A stretch of DNA of 64,000 nt. Source: BOG-908 sp963692875. GTDB taxonomy: Bacteria > Pseudomonadota > Alphaproteobacteria > Acetobacterales > Acetobacteraceae. Of the stretch, positions 32,530 to 40,351 are shown piece after piece (positions within the stretch are counted from its first letter, which is position 1; every line of letters starts with the position of its first letter). The notes beneath the pieces are model-generated. The model was not told the DNA's origin, did no database searches, and worked only from the letters and a program-made list of their open reading frames with translations. Where the stretch lies: positions 1,612,001 to 1,676,000 of the forward strand of contig OZ240673.1 of assembly GCA_965198755.1 (NCBI GenBank). The letters are read 5' to 3'. A program made the position numbers and the translations under genes.

Positions 32530-33000
32530 ATGTCCCGTAATGCCGTGAGTTTCGAGGGTTCTACAAGCGAAGCTGGCGAAAGCCGGCCCAGCCCAATCGA
32601 CGTGCATGTCGGCTCGCGCATCCGGTTGCGCCGCACGCTGACGGGCATGTCGCAGGAGCGGCTTGGCGAGGCGCTTGGCCTGACATTCCAGCAAGTCCAA
32701 AAATATGAGCGTGGCGTGAACCGAGTCGGCGCGTCACGGCTGTACGACCTCTCGCGCGTGCTCGACGTGCCGATCAGCTTTTTCTTCGACGACATGCCGG
32801 ACACCACGGGTAACGGCAACGGCAGCTCCCACGTGGCCGGCTTCGCCGAGCGGGCTGACTTCGGTCATGCGGACGACCCGCTCGCCAAGCGCGAGACGCT
32901 GGAACTGGTGCGGGCCTACTACCGCATCACCGACCCCTCGGTCCGCAAGCGCGTGTTCGACCTGATCAAGTCGATGGGCCCGAACGACGTCGCCAGCTAA
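32530..33000 (+). CDS. XRE-family helix-turn-helix regulator
   Basis: A 156-residue regulator with a Cro/C1-type helix-turn-helix at residues 22-80: VGSRIRLRRTLTGMSQERLG, then TFQQVQKYERGVNRVGASRL and YDLSRVLDVPISFFFDDM. This is a conserved alphaproteobacterial family, often between lnt and metK. The C-terminal part (TLELVRAYYRITDPSVRKRV) is a short helical dimerisation region. ATG 32530 is preceded by AAAGAG. A perfect 14-bp palindrome in its promoter is a plausible self-binding site. Half-repeat R19 begins right after the stop. Targets are unknown. Confidence 0.93.
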   Translation: MSRNAVSFEGSTSEAGESRPSPIDVHVGSRIRLRRTLTGMSQERLGEALGLTFQQVQKYERGVNRVGASRLYDLSRVLDVPISFFFDDMPDTTGNGNGSSHVAGFAERADFGHADDPLAKRETLELVRAYYRITDPSVRKRVFDLIKSMGPNDVAS

Positions 33001-33001
33001 A

Positions 33002-33051
33002 GAACAAAAGTTTTTTGGTTCTTTTTTCAAAAAAGAACCGCTTGCTTGCTT
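33002..33051. repeat. Half copy R19 of the intergenic repeat (right arm, GAAC type)
   Basis: GAACAAAAG, the GAAC hairpin and GCTTGCTTGCTTAA lie between convergent genes. The right edge overlaps the DUF2244 stop codon. Confidence 0.87.
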
Positions 33052-33562
33052 AACTAACCTCAGCCCGAAGCTGCGGATTGTCGAACACCGGGTTGCGCAA
33101 CCGATGCACCGCGTCGGTCAGCGCCTGCGCCAAATCCCGCTTCTCCGGCTCCCCAAGCGCCGCACCCACCTCCACCGTCTGGCCGCGTGAAGACAAGTAT
33201 AGCCCAGGCACCCGCCCCGCACGCTCCTGCAGCGTGACGTTCAGCCAGCCCGGCGGCAGGCTGCGCTCGCTGGCCTGGCCGGACGCGTCGGTGCGCAGGA
33301 TGCGCAGCGCGGAGCCGGACAGCAGCAGCAACTCGCGCTGCTTGGTGGAGCGGGCATGCATGCGCAGCAGCACCATCGCCAGCATGATCTCGCCGCCGTT
33401 GAAGCCGGCGATCGGCCAGGCCCCCAGGGTCCAGAACACAGTCGTGGTACACAGGCTGACGCAGCAGACGGCGCCGATGACCAGGCGCACGCCGCGCGGC
33501 GAGAGGCTGCGATGCGGCGTCACCTCGGCCTCGAACACGACGGTGTCGGCTTGCTCGGTCAT
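33050..33562 (-). CDS. DUF2244 family membrane protein
   Basis: A 170-residue protein matching the DUF2244 pattern: EAEVTPHRSLSPRGVRLVIG, two membrane helices (residues 30-75), then an extracytoplasmic or cytoplasmic domain with LPPGWLNVTLQ, LYLSSRGQTVEVGAALGEPE and KRDLAQALTDAVHRLRNP. The function of the family is unknown; it is often near cytochrome oxidase or nth genes. ATG 33562 is chosen because further upstream the frame is repeat sequence. It is divergent from nth, with two repeats in the 487-base space between them. Confidence 0.85.
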   Translation of the reverse strand: MTEQADTVVFEAEVTPHRSLSPRGVRLVIGAVCCVSLCTTTVFWTLGAWPIAGFNGGEIMLAMVLLRMHARSTKQRELLLLSGSALRILRTDASGQASERSLPPGWLNVTLQERAGRVPGLYLSSRGQTVEVGAALGEPEKRDLAQALTDAVHRLRNPVFDNPQLRAEVS

Positions 33563-33606
33563 GTCGCCTACATGGTAGTGCGGCCTGCAATCTCGACCGG
33601 TGAGGA

Positions 33607-33746
33607 GCAAGGCAAGCGGTTCTTTTTTGAAAAAAAGAACCAAAAAACTTTTTTTCCCTGGGATAGGGACTGAGGGAGAGACCGCGACAGCAGGACCAAA
33701 AGTTTTTTGCTGCTTTTTTTCAAAAAAGCAGGCCTTTCTTGCTTGC
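33607..33746. repeat. Compound intergenic repeat R20 (GAAC/GCAG type)
   Basis: The first of two complete elements in tandem between DUF2244 and nth. The centre ends in ACCGCGACAGCAGGA. Right hairpin is GCAG type. Confidence 0.9.
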
Positions 33747-33780
33747 TGGCGCGGTAGTCAAAACTCCGCATCGCTGGTGT

Positions 33781-33981
33781 CATACCAACTGGCGTTAATA
33801 TTGACTCATAGAAAGCAAGCAGTCCTTTTTTGAAAAAAAGGACCAAAAAACTTTTGACTCCGCTGTCGCGCGCTCTCCGGAAAGGTTCGCGACAGCGGAG
33901 TCAAAAGTTTTTTGCTTCTTTTTTTCAAAAAAGAAGGCCTTGCTTGCTTCGGAACGGTCAACCTTAAGGCCGGTTGGTATC
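33781..33981. repeat. Extended repeat R21 with outer ends A (left) and B (right)
   Basis: Outer end A reads ATACCAACTGGCGTTAATAT and end B, on the other strand, GATACCAACCGGCCTTAAGG; both continue to TTGAC. Inside are a GGAC hairpin, the palindromic centre GACTCCGCTGTCGCG/CGCGACAGCGGAGTC and a GAAG hairpin. Same unit as at 61433 (inverted) and 63543. Confidence 0.9.
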
Positions 33982-34049
33982 AGAACCCCAGCGGGCTTCG
34001 GGACGACAAGGCTTGCCAAACCGTGGCGTCTCGGCCGAGTTGGGCGGCC

Positions 34050-34739
34050 ATGCCCAAATCCGCGCCCCCTGCCCGGCTCGCCACCCGCATGAAGCGGGAG
34101 GACGTGGGCCCTTTCCTGCAGGCAATCGCAGCCACACGGCCGGACGCGCAGTCCGAGCTCGCCTTCACCGACCCTTACACGCTGCTCGTCGCCGTGGTGC
34201 TCTCCGCCCAGGCGACCGACGCTTCGGTCAACAAGGCCACCATCGGGCTGTTCGCCGAGGCGCCGGACCCGGAATCCATGGTGCGGCTCGGGGTGGACGG
34301 GGTCGGCCGCCACATCCGCTCGATCGGGCTGTGGCAGGGCAAGGCACGCAACGTGGTGGCGCTGTCGGACATCCTGCTGCGCGAGCACGCAGGCGACGTG
34401 CCGCGTGCGCGAGAAGCCCTCGAAGCACTGCCCGGCGTCGGCCGCAAGACCGCGAACGTGGTGCTGAACGTGGCGTTCGGAGAGGCGACGATGGCGGTGG
34501 ACACGCACATCTTCCGCCTCGGCAACCGCACCGGACTGGCGCCGGGCAAATCGGTGCGCGAGGTCGAAGACGGGCTGGTGCGCCGCATCCCGCCGGAGAT
34601 GCTGCGGCCGGCACACCACTGGCTGATCCTGCACGGGCGCTACGTGTGCAAGGCGCGCCGGCCGGAGTGCTGGCGGTGCGTGGCGGCGCCTTGGTGTCGT
34701 TACAAGTTCAAGGAGGTGCAGCCGTCAGTTAGAAAGTAA
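34050..34739 (+). CDS. nth: Endonuclease III
   Basis: A 229-residue base-excision repair enzyme: DNA glycosylase and AP lyase for oxidised pyrimidines. The helix-hairpin-helix ALPGVGRKTANVVLN carries the catalytic Lys133, and VDTHIFR gives Asp151. The C-terminal iron-sulfur loop CKARRPECWRCVAAPWC has the full C-x6-C-x2-C-x5-C set. Length is near that of E. coli Nth (211). ATG 34050 is used; the region upstream within the frame is repeat R21 and is excluded. The last codons and the stop fall inside the left edge of repeat R22. Confidence 0.95.
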   Translation: MPKSAPPARLATRMKREDVGPFLQAIAATRPDAQSELAFTDPYTLLVAVVLSAQATDASVNKATIGLFAEAPDPESMVRLGVDGVGRHIRSIGLWQGKARNVVALSDILLREHAGDVPRAREALEALPGVGRKTANVVLNVAFGEATMAVDTHIFRLGNRTGLAPGKSVREVEDGLVRRIPPEMLRPAHHWLILHGRYVCKARRPECWRCVAAPWCRYKFKEVQPSVRK

Positions 34740-34889
34740 GCAAGGCCTTCTTTTTCGAGAAAAAGAAGCAAAAAGCTTTTGTTCCCTTTTGTCGCGGACA
34801 GCTGAAACGACACGTTTCAACAGCACGCGCCGACAGGGAACAAAAGTTTTTTGGTTCTTTTTTTCAAAAAAGAACCGCTTGCCTTGCCT
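34733..34889. repeat. Compound intergenic repeat R22 (GAAG/GAAC type)
   Basis: It contains the nth stop codon at its left edge and touches the GT61 stop codon at its right edge. The centre has TGTCGCGGACAGCTGAAACG and GACACGTTTCAACAGC. Confidence 0.92.
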
Positions 34890-36043
34890 TACGCCGCCCG
34901 CGCCACGCTCACCGGCTGCAACGAATGCGCCACCGCGGCAACCACATGCTGCACCGAGATGTCCCACGGCGTCGCATGGAACCCGACCGAGAGCTCCGGC
35001 CAGGGCTTGCGCGCCCGGCCCAGCACGCAGTCGTACCGCAGCCGCATCAGCGCCGACAGGTTGCGGTAGCTCCAGTCCACGTAGGCGTCCATCAGCAGCT
35101 CGATGACCAGGCAGCCGGGCCTGCAGAAGCCGAGGTTGGCAAGCGCCGAGCCGTGCGGGGCGACGATGGCTTCCGCCTGCCGGAACAGGCGGATCTGGTC
35201 CGACAGGCTCAGGGTCTCGAGGCGGACTGGCTCGAAGCCCATTGGCGCCAGGGCGGCAATCAGCTCGGACTCGGTGCGCAGCGGCCGCACGCCGCTTTGG
35301 CGCCGGTCGATGTAGATGCGCCGCGGCAGGCGGCCGGCAACGGCGCCCACGTTGCCCGACAGGCGGTTGTAGAAATCCGCCACACAGGGGTGGAACGCCG
35401 CCTCGCCGCAGACCGAGAGCGGAAAGATCAGGGTCTCCACCCGCAGCGTCTCGTCGTGCGCCACCTCGCGGACGGCGACGCTGGGCAACAGGTCGAACAG
35501 GCCGAACAGGTCGGAGCGGGCGATGCCGCTTGCGGGCACCAGCAGGCTGCTGGCTGCGGAGAGGTAGTTGTCGGGCACCGCACTCAGCCGCGCCAGCCCT
35601 TCCAGCATCGCGTGGCGGTAGTCCAGCTCGCCGGCGGCCAGCACGGTGACGTGGGTGCCGGGCAGGCTGCGTATCTGCGCGGGCCGGATGGCGATGCCCT
35701 TCAGCAGGGCGCGGTAGCTATGCAGCTGCGGCGAGGTGTTGGCGAGCGACTCGGCGATGACCGTGTCGCCGACGGCAAGGATGCCGGCAGACGAGTGGAC
35801 GGTGACGTCGTTCAGCACGAACAGCGGCGGCGCGAAGCTGTCGTAGTGCGTGGCCGCCCACAGCCCCTGGTCCGGCAACTCGCGCACCGGCCAGAGGTCG
35901 AAGAAGTGGCTGCCGGTGGGCAGTGCGGGCAAGGCCACGCGAGCCGGGCCGAGCGAATGGACGTGCCGCACGGGACTGTCGGGGGCGGCGGTCGCCAGCG
36001 CGGCGATCGACCTCTGGTGCAGGATGATTTCGGCCGGACCCAA
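34889..36043 (-). CDS. Glycosyltransferase family 61 (DUF563) protein
   Basis: A 384-residue protein with the DUF563/GT61 domain in its C-terminal half: RRIYIDRRQSGVRPLRTESE, LSLSDQIRLFRQAEAIVAPH, GSALANLGFCRPGCLVIEL and FHATPWDISVQHV. GT61 members transfer sugars such as xylose or GlcNAc; bacterial ones are mostly uncharacterised and often act on surface polysaccharide. The start is TTG 36043, chosen because GGAGGT lies 6 bases upstream; it begins 2 bases after the rsmD stop, so the two are coupled. No signal peptide or membrane segment is seen. The acceptor is unknown. Confidence 0.85.
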   Translation of the reverse strand: MGPAEIILHQRSIAALATAAPDSPVRHVHSLGPARVALPALPTGSHFFDLWPVRELPDQGLWAATHYDSFAPPLFVLNDVTVHSSAGILAVGDTVIAESLANTSPQLHSYRALLKGIAIRPAQIRSLPGTHVTVLAAGELDYRHAMLEGLARLSAVPDNYLSAASSLLVPASGIARSDLFGLFDLLPSVAVREVAHDETLRVETLIFPLSVCGEAAFHPCVADFYNRLSGNVGAVAGRLPRRIYIDRRQSGVRPLRTESELIAALAPMGFEPVRLETLSLSDQIRLFRQAEAIVAPHGSALANLGFCRPGCLVIELLMDAYVDWSYRNLSALMRLRYDCVLGRARKPWPELSVGFHATPWDISVQHVVAAVAHSLQPVSVARAA

Positions 36044-36045
36044 TA

Positions 36046-36594
36046 CTAGACCTCCCGCCACACGTTCAATTGGGCCGCACCTTGCGACCTGTGCGCGAGC
36101 TTAGCACCGAACTCCCCTGCAACTTCAAGGCGTCCTACCTCGGAGATTACAACCGTTCCCCTACCGAGCCAACCTGTTGCCCGCAGGGCGCTGACCGCTT
36201 GCGGCAGCAGCGCCTGACCGTAGGGCGGGTCGAGGAACACGATTGTGTGAGCCTGCCCTGGCGGCGGGCGGCGCATGTCCGCCTGGATCACCCGCGCACG
36301 CTCGCTTGCCTTACATGCTGTTAAGTTCTGGCGAATTGCGGAGCAGGCAAGCGCGTCGCTGTCGATGAAGACGGCGGTGGCGGCACCCCGCGACAACGCC
36401 TCGAGGCCGAGCGCGCCCGAGCCGGCGAAGCCGTCCAGCACCTGCGCGCCGTCCAACAGCGCCCGCCCGCCCCACGGCGCGTGCGCCAGCATGTCGAATA
36501 CAACCTGGCGAAGGCGTTGTGCCGTAGGGCGTGTGGCGAGGCCCGATGGTGCAACCAGGGTGCGGCCGCGCCAGACGCCGGAGATTATGCGCAA
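36046..36594 (-). CDS. rsmD: 16S rRNA (guanine(966)-N2)-methyltransferase
   Basis: A 182-residue S-adenosylmethionine-dependent enzyme that methylates G966 of 16S rRNA. The N-terminus MRIISGVWRGRTLVAP is the standard RsmD start; it is followed by RPTAQRLRQVVFDMLAH, the SAM motif VLDGFAGSGALGLEALSRGA, and the catalytic DPPYGQALL (NPPY-type). TTG 36594 is taken because the conserved start falls there; another TTG at 36600 is possible. Both lie on the edge of repeat R23, and no Shine-Dalgarno is visible. The GT61 gene follows 2 bases after its stop. Confidence 0.92.
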   Translation of the reverse strand: MRIISGVWRGRTLVAPSGLATRPTAQRLRQVVFDMLAHAPWGGRALLDGAQVLDGFAGSGALGLEALSRGAATAVFIDSDALACSAIRQNLTACKASERARVIQADMRRPPPGQAHTIVFLDPPYGQALLPQAVSALRATGWLGRGTVVISEVGRLEVAGEFGAKLAHRSQGAAQLNVWREV

Positions 36595-36733
36595 AGGCAA
36601 GCAGTTCTTTTTTGAAAAAAAGAACCAAAAAACTTTTGTTCCCTGGGGCGCGCCGAGTGGGAGAGTCCGCGACAGCGCGGATAAAAGTTTTTTTGCTTCT
36701 TCTTTTTCAAAAAAAGAAGGCCTTACTTCGCTT
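36594..36733. repeat. Compound intergenic repeat R23 (GAAC/GAAG type)
   Basis: It lies between the RluB-type gene and rsmD, both on the minus strand. Its left edge overlaps the rsmD start and its right edge includes the pseudouridine synthase stop codon. Confidence 0.9.
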
Positions 36734-37970
36734 GCGGCAGCTGCTCGCGCAACACCTTCGGCGGCACCTCGGAGACCTCACCCCGCTCCATGTTCCCCAA
36801 CTGGAACGGCCCGTAAGCGACACGGATAAGCCGCGTCACGCTCAGCTGCAAATGCTGCATCACCCGGCGTATCTCGCGGTTGCGGCCCTCTTTCAGCGAC
36901 ACGGTCAGCCAGGCGTTGGTGCCCTTGCGGCTGTCCAGCCCGGCCTCGATGCCGGCATAGCGCACCCCGTCGATGGTGAGCCCGCGCGCGAGGTCCGCCA
37001 GCGCGCGCGGTTCGATGGCGCCATGCACGCGCACGCGGTAGCGGCGGATCCAGCCGTTGGCCGGCAGCTCGAGCTGGCGGGCGAGTGCGCCGTCGTTGGT
37101 GAGCAGCAGCAGGCCCTCGCTGTTGAGGTCGAGGCGCCCGACGCTGACCACGCGCGGCATGCCAGCGGGCATCTTGTCGAACACGGTTGGGCGACCTTCG
37201 GGGTCCTTGTGGGTTGTCATCAGGCCGTCGGGCTTGTGGTAGCGCCACAGGCGGGCGCGGTCCGGCGCGTCGACCACCTGGCCCGCCACCTGCACGATGT
37301 CGCCGGATGCCACGAAGGTGGCGGGGTGGGTGACCTTCTGGCCGTTGAGCGAGACCTTGCCGTCGCCGATCAGGCGTTCGGCGTCGCGGCGGCTGGCGAC
37401 GCCGGCGCGGGCCAGCCACTTGGCGATGCGGTCGCCGTCGCGCGTGTCGGGACGGCCGCTGTCGCGGGCGTCGGCCCGGTTGGCGTCGTGGGCCTCGGAG
37501 CGGCTGCCGCCCCGGGCGCCGGAGCGATCGGCGTCGCGCTTGTGGGGCTCCTCGCCGTCGTGCGCGTCAGAACGACTGCTAACGCGTGCGTGAAGGCGGT
37601 CGCCGTCTTGCTTGTCGGCTCGGTTATCGCCGTGTCGGTCAGGATGATCGCCGGTGAGTGCGTCAGGGTGATTGCCACTGCGTGCGTCGAAGCGGCCGCC
37701 GGCGCGCTTGTCGGCCCGGTCACCGTTGTGCGGTTTGGGGCGGAGGCCGACCCCTGCGTCGGGCGAGGTGGCGGTCGCTTGCGCGCCGGCAGCTGGGGCG
37801 TCGGCAGCTGGGGCGTTGGCAGCTGGGGGGCCCGCAGACGAGGCGTCGGCAGCTTTGCCCCCGGTCGCCGGGCCGCCGGTCGCGGCGTCGGCGGCCCCGG
37901 CGTCAGCAGGGTGGGCCTCGCCGCTTGCGGCCCGGCTGAACCGGGCGCCGGTGGGTGGGACGGTGGTCAA
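36723..37970 (-). CDS. RluB/RsuA-type rRNA pseudouridine synthase with long disordered N-terminal arm
   Basis: A 415-residue enzyme. Residues about 183-240 form an S4 RNA-binding domain (RIAKWLARAGVASRRDAERL). The catalytic domain follows, with VGRLDLNSEGLLLLTNDGAL holding the active aspartate, then RRYRVRVHG and KEGRNREIRRVMQHL. RluB/RsuA relatives isomerise uridines in 23S or 16S rRNA. The first 180 residues are low-complexity: first alanine/proline-rich, then a charged D/R/H/G repeat (units such as GSRSEAHDANRADARDS). Starting codon TTG 37970 overlaps the stop of the amidotransferase gene (TTGA). The stop lies in repeat R23. The exact target position is not deducible. Confidence 0.88.
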   Translation of the reverse strand: MTTVPPTGARFSRAASGEAHPADAGAADAATGGPATGGKAADASSAGPPAANAPAADAPAAGAQATATSPDAGVGLRPKPHNGDRADKRAGGRFDARSGNHPDALTGDHPDRHGDNRADKQDGDRLHARVSSRSDAHDGEEPHKRDADRSGARGGSRSEAHDANRADARDSGRPDTRDGDRIAKWLARAGVASRRDAERLIGDGKVSLNGQKVTHPATFVASGDIVQVAGQVVDAPDRARLWRYHKPDGLMTTHKDPEGRPTVFDKMPAGMPRVVSVGRLDLNSEGLLLLTNDGALARQLELPANGWIRRYRVRVHGAIEPRALADLARGLTIDGVRYAGIEAGLDSRKGTNAWLTVSLKEGRNREIRRVMQHLQLSVTRLIRVAYGPFQLGNMERGEVSEVPPKVLREQLPQAK

Positions 37971-38686
37971 GCGGCGGCCTGGATCAGGGCGGCGAAGATG
38001 CGGGCATCGCCGGGGTCGATGAGGAACTCGGGGTGCCACTGCACGCCGAGGCAGAAACGGCGCGCAGGGTCCTCGATGCCTTCGACCACGCCGTCGGGCG
38101 CCATGGCGTTGACCAGCGCCGCGGTGCCCGCAGACAGCACGGCCTGGTGGTGGGAGGTGTTCACCTGCATCGACGCGGTGCCGACGATGCGGTGCAGCAG
38201 GGTGCCGGGGGTGATAGCGACGCTGTGGCCGGGCTCGTGGCGCGGGTTGGGCTGCTCGTGGGCCAGAGCGTCGGGCACGGCATCGGGGATGTGCTGGATC
38301 AGCGTGCCGCCGAGGGCCACGGCGAGCAGCTGCTCGCCGCCGCAGATGCCCAGCACCGGCATGTCGCGGGCCAGCGCGCCGGCCAGCAGCGCGTGTTCGG
38401 CCGCCGTGCGGCCCTGCTTGAGGGTGACGCTCTCGTGGGTGTCGGCCGCACCGTAGAGCGCCGGGTCCACGTCGAAGGCGCCGCCGGTGACCACCAGCGC
38501 GTTGATGGCGGCGAGCATGTCGGCCGCCAGCGACATGTGGTGCGGCAGGGCGATGGGGATGCCGCCGGCCGCCGCGATGGCGTCGGCATAGTTGGTGCGC
38601 AGCGCGTACCAGGGATAGACGGAGTAGCCGCCCGGCGCCTCGGAATCGAGCGTGATGCCGACCAGCGGCTTGCGTGTTTCGGCCAT
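37967..38686 (-). CDS. Class I glutamine amidotransferase, gamma-glutamyl-GABA hydrolase family (peptidase C26)
   Basis: A 239-residue cytosolic hydrolase of the PuuD-like family, which cleaves gamma-glutamyl amides such as gamma-glutamyl-GABA. The N-terminus is KPLVGITLDSEAPGGYSVYP. The active nucleophile is in VLGICGGEQLLAVALGGTLI (Cys in GICGG), with His-Glu in GVQWHPEFLIDP and QPNPRHEPGHSV between. It is translationally coupled to the downstream pseudouridine synthase (TTGA overlap), though the functions do not obviously connect. It is divergent from tadA with 64 bases between the starts. PuuD-pathway genes are not seen nearby. Confidence 0.9.
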   Translation of the reverse strand: MAETRKPLVGITLDSEAPGGYSVYPWYALRTNYADAIAAAGGIPIALPHHMSLAADMLAAINALVVTGGAFDVDPALYGAADTHESVTLKQGRTAAEHALLAGALARDMPVLGICGGEQLLAVALGGTLIQHIPDAVPDALAHEQPNPRHEPGHSVAITPGTLLHRIVGTASMQVNTSHHQAVLSAGTAALVNAMAPDGVVEGIEDPARRFCLGVQWHPEFLIDPGDARIFAALIQAAA

Positions 38687-38750
38687 GCCGGGGAGCGTAC
38701 CCGCGCTGTGCCGCTCTGGACAGGGGCCAGTCTGTAAAAGAGGGGGTGCG

Positions 38751-39203
38751 ATGAACCGGGTGGTCTCGCCGATGGCGATGGCGCTGGCCGAGGCGCGGGC
38801 GGCGGCGCAGCGCGGCGAAGTGCCGGTGGGTGCGGTGGTGCTGGGTGCGGACGGCGCGTTGCTGGCGCGCTGCGGCAACACCACGGAGGCCGGGCGGGAC
38901 GCCAGCGCGCATGCCGAGCTGCTGGCGATGCGAGCGGCCGCGAGCCGGTTGGGGCAGGTGCGCCTTGCCGGCTGCGACCTGTGGGTGACGCTGGAGCCGT
39001 GCGCGATGTGTGCCGCGGCCGCGGTGCATTTCCGGGTGCGCCGGCTGGTGTTCGGCGCCTACGACCCAAAAGGCGGCGGGGTGGAGCATGGTGCCAGGGT
39101 TTTTGCCGCGCCCGGCTGCCTGCACGTGCCGGAAGTGGTCGGCGGTGTTCAGGAACGGGAGTGCGGCGCCCTGCTGCGCGCGTTCTTCGCGGGATTGCGT
39201 TGA
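38751..39203 (+). CDS. tadA: tRNA-specific adenosine(34) deaminase
   Basis: A 150-residue zinc enzyme that converts A34 to inosine in tRNA-Arg(ACG). The zinc and catalytic residues are His54 and Glu56 in SAHAEL and Cys84, Cys87 in LEPCAMCAAA. Substrate-fitting segments GEVPVGAVVLGADG and FGAYDPKGGG(V) are conserved. ATG 38751 has AGAGGGGG a few bases upstream. It is divergent from the amidotransferase. The C-terminus ends with LLRAFFAGLR, near the family length. A repeat begins 6 bases after the stop. Confidence 0.95.
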   Translation: MNRVVSPMAMALAEARAAAQRGEVPVGAVVLGADGALLARCGNTTEAGRDASAHAELLAMRAAASRLGQVRLAGCDLWVTLEPCAMCAAAAVHFRVRRLVFGAYDPKGGGVEHGARVFAAPGCLHVPEVVGGVQERECGALLRAFFAGLR

Positions 39204-39208
39204 CTCAA

Positions 39209-39350
39209 GGAAGCAAGCCAAGCGGTTCTTTTTTGAAAAAAGAACCAAAAAACTTTTGTTCCCTTGGGCGCGCGCTGCTGAACCTTCGCGACAGCAGGAC
39301 CAAAAGTCTTTTGCTTCTTTTCTTCAGAAAAGAAGACCTTGCTTTCTTGC
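39209..39350. repeat. Compound intergenic repeat R24 (GAAC/GAAG type)
   Basis: Standard form: GAAC hairpin, TTCCCTTGGGCGCGCGCTGC, TCGCGACAGCAGGA, GAAG hairpin with loop TTCA. Lies between convergent genes. Confidence 0.92.
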
Positions 39351-39403
39351 AAAACGTCGAGATCGAAATCTAGGCCTCTGGTAGCGCGCACGCCGAGCCG
39401 GCA

Positions 39404-39814
39404 TCAAACCAAATCCCCAGGCGGCGGAGGCCCAAGCTTCCGCGTCACATTCAGCGCTGCCGCTACAGAAAGCACGAACGCCAGCGCCCAGTGTCCGGTC
39501 GCCTCCGGGCCCTGGTGCCAGACGAGCAGCAGGAACAGCAAGCTGACCACCAGCACCAGCCACACGCCCGCCTGCCCGCGGCCGGTAGCGACAACGGAAA
39601 GTGCGAGGAACACCACGAAGCAGCCGATGGCCAGCGCGCGCAGCATGTCGAAAGCGCGGCCACCAAGGTTCAGCACGGCGCGCTGTACGGTCTCTGCGGC
39701 GGTGTCGGCCAGGTTGAAAAGGGCGGCAAGGGCGTCGTCCGGGCCCACGAGGTAGACCAGGGCGGCCAGGCACAGGCCAACCACCCAGACGGTCGCCACG
39801 GTTCTGTTCTGCAT
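39404..39814 (-). CDS. Hypothetical membrane protein
   Basis: A 136-residue protein with about four hydrophobic helices: TVWVVGLCLAALVYLVG, MLRALAIGCFVVFLALSVVA, GVWLVLVVSLLFLLLVW and WALAFVLSVAAALNV. The N-terminal helix could be an uncleaved signal anchor. A segment AALFNLADTAAETVQRAVL lies between helices 1 and 2. No family recognised. Codon use is ordinary for the window. It is between two repeats and convergent with tadA. Function unknown. Confidence 0.65.
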   Translation of the reverse strand: MQNRTVATVWVVGLCLAALVYLVGPDDALAALFNLADTAAETVQRAVLNLGGRAFDMLRALAIGCFVVFLALSVVATGRGQAGVWLVLVVSLLFLLLVWHQGPEATGHWALAFVLSVAAALNVTRKLGPPPPGDLV

Positions 39815-39940
39815 GTCCTCATGTCACTCCGGCGATTGTGTGATGCTGGTGTCCGGACGCGGCGATTGCGAGTTAGGATTTTGCCATGTGGCAGGGGGTT
39901 CACGGCTTTTGGGTGGTGCTTGTTTGGTTGGGGGCAGCAC

Positions 39941-40205
39941 AGAAGCAAGCGGTTCTTTTTTGAAAAAAAGAATCAAAAAACTTTCGGTCTCCTGGTGCTT
40001 GCTGTGGAAACGGCAGGCTCAGCACACGGCATTATACGGTAGCCGAGCGGTATGTACACGGCCGGCTGCAACGTGTTCGACGGCTACGGGCAGGCGCTTC
40101 TTTGCAACGAATGTCCGGCCGGCGCGCGTTGTTGACGCCCGTCGCGTCAGCCGTCCACGACAGCAGTGAACAGCTTTTCGTTTTTCTCTCGAAACAGGCC
40201 TGCGC
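39941..40205. repeat. Compound intergenic repeat R25 (GAAC left, worn right arm, enlarged centre)
   Basis: The left GAAC hairpin is intact. At 40148-40205 a worn right arm reads CACGACAGCAGTGAACAG, then CGTTTTTCTCTCGAAACAGG. About 130 extra bases separate them. Confidence 0.65.
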
Positions 40206-40239
40206 CAGCCCTCGCCAGACGTGCTTACCCGTATCCTAG

Positions 40240-40268
40240 TTGACTAGTATGTATAGTCATGTTGTATC
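40240..40268 (+). promoter_or_regulatory. Candidate promoter/operator of the first porin
   Basis: TTGACT at 40240 begins an AT-rich stretch; GACTA and TAGTC form an inverted repeat with a 7-base spacer (40242-40258), and TATAGT (40252-40257) could be a -10. Confidence 0.35.
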
Positions 40269-40351
40269 GTTCCGTGCCGTCCGGAAGCTGGCTGATCCGC
40301 GAGCCGAAGGCGGCCACTACGCGCACCGTTGGAAGACCAGGAACCACCTGC

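Larger units (their letters stand above)
39815..40351. other. Intergenic region before the first porin
   Basis: This 537-base gap holds repeat R25 (39941-40205), a promoter-like site at 40240-40268, and otherwise nothing I can assign. An upstream ATG of the porin frame at 40259 is less likely than 40352. Confidence 0.5.

Noticed and set aside
37967..39248. N-terminal extension of the pseudouridine synthase frame over the amidotransferase and tadA
   Set aside because: It overlaps two well-supported genes and repeat R24; the TTG overlapping the amidotransferase stop is a better start.
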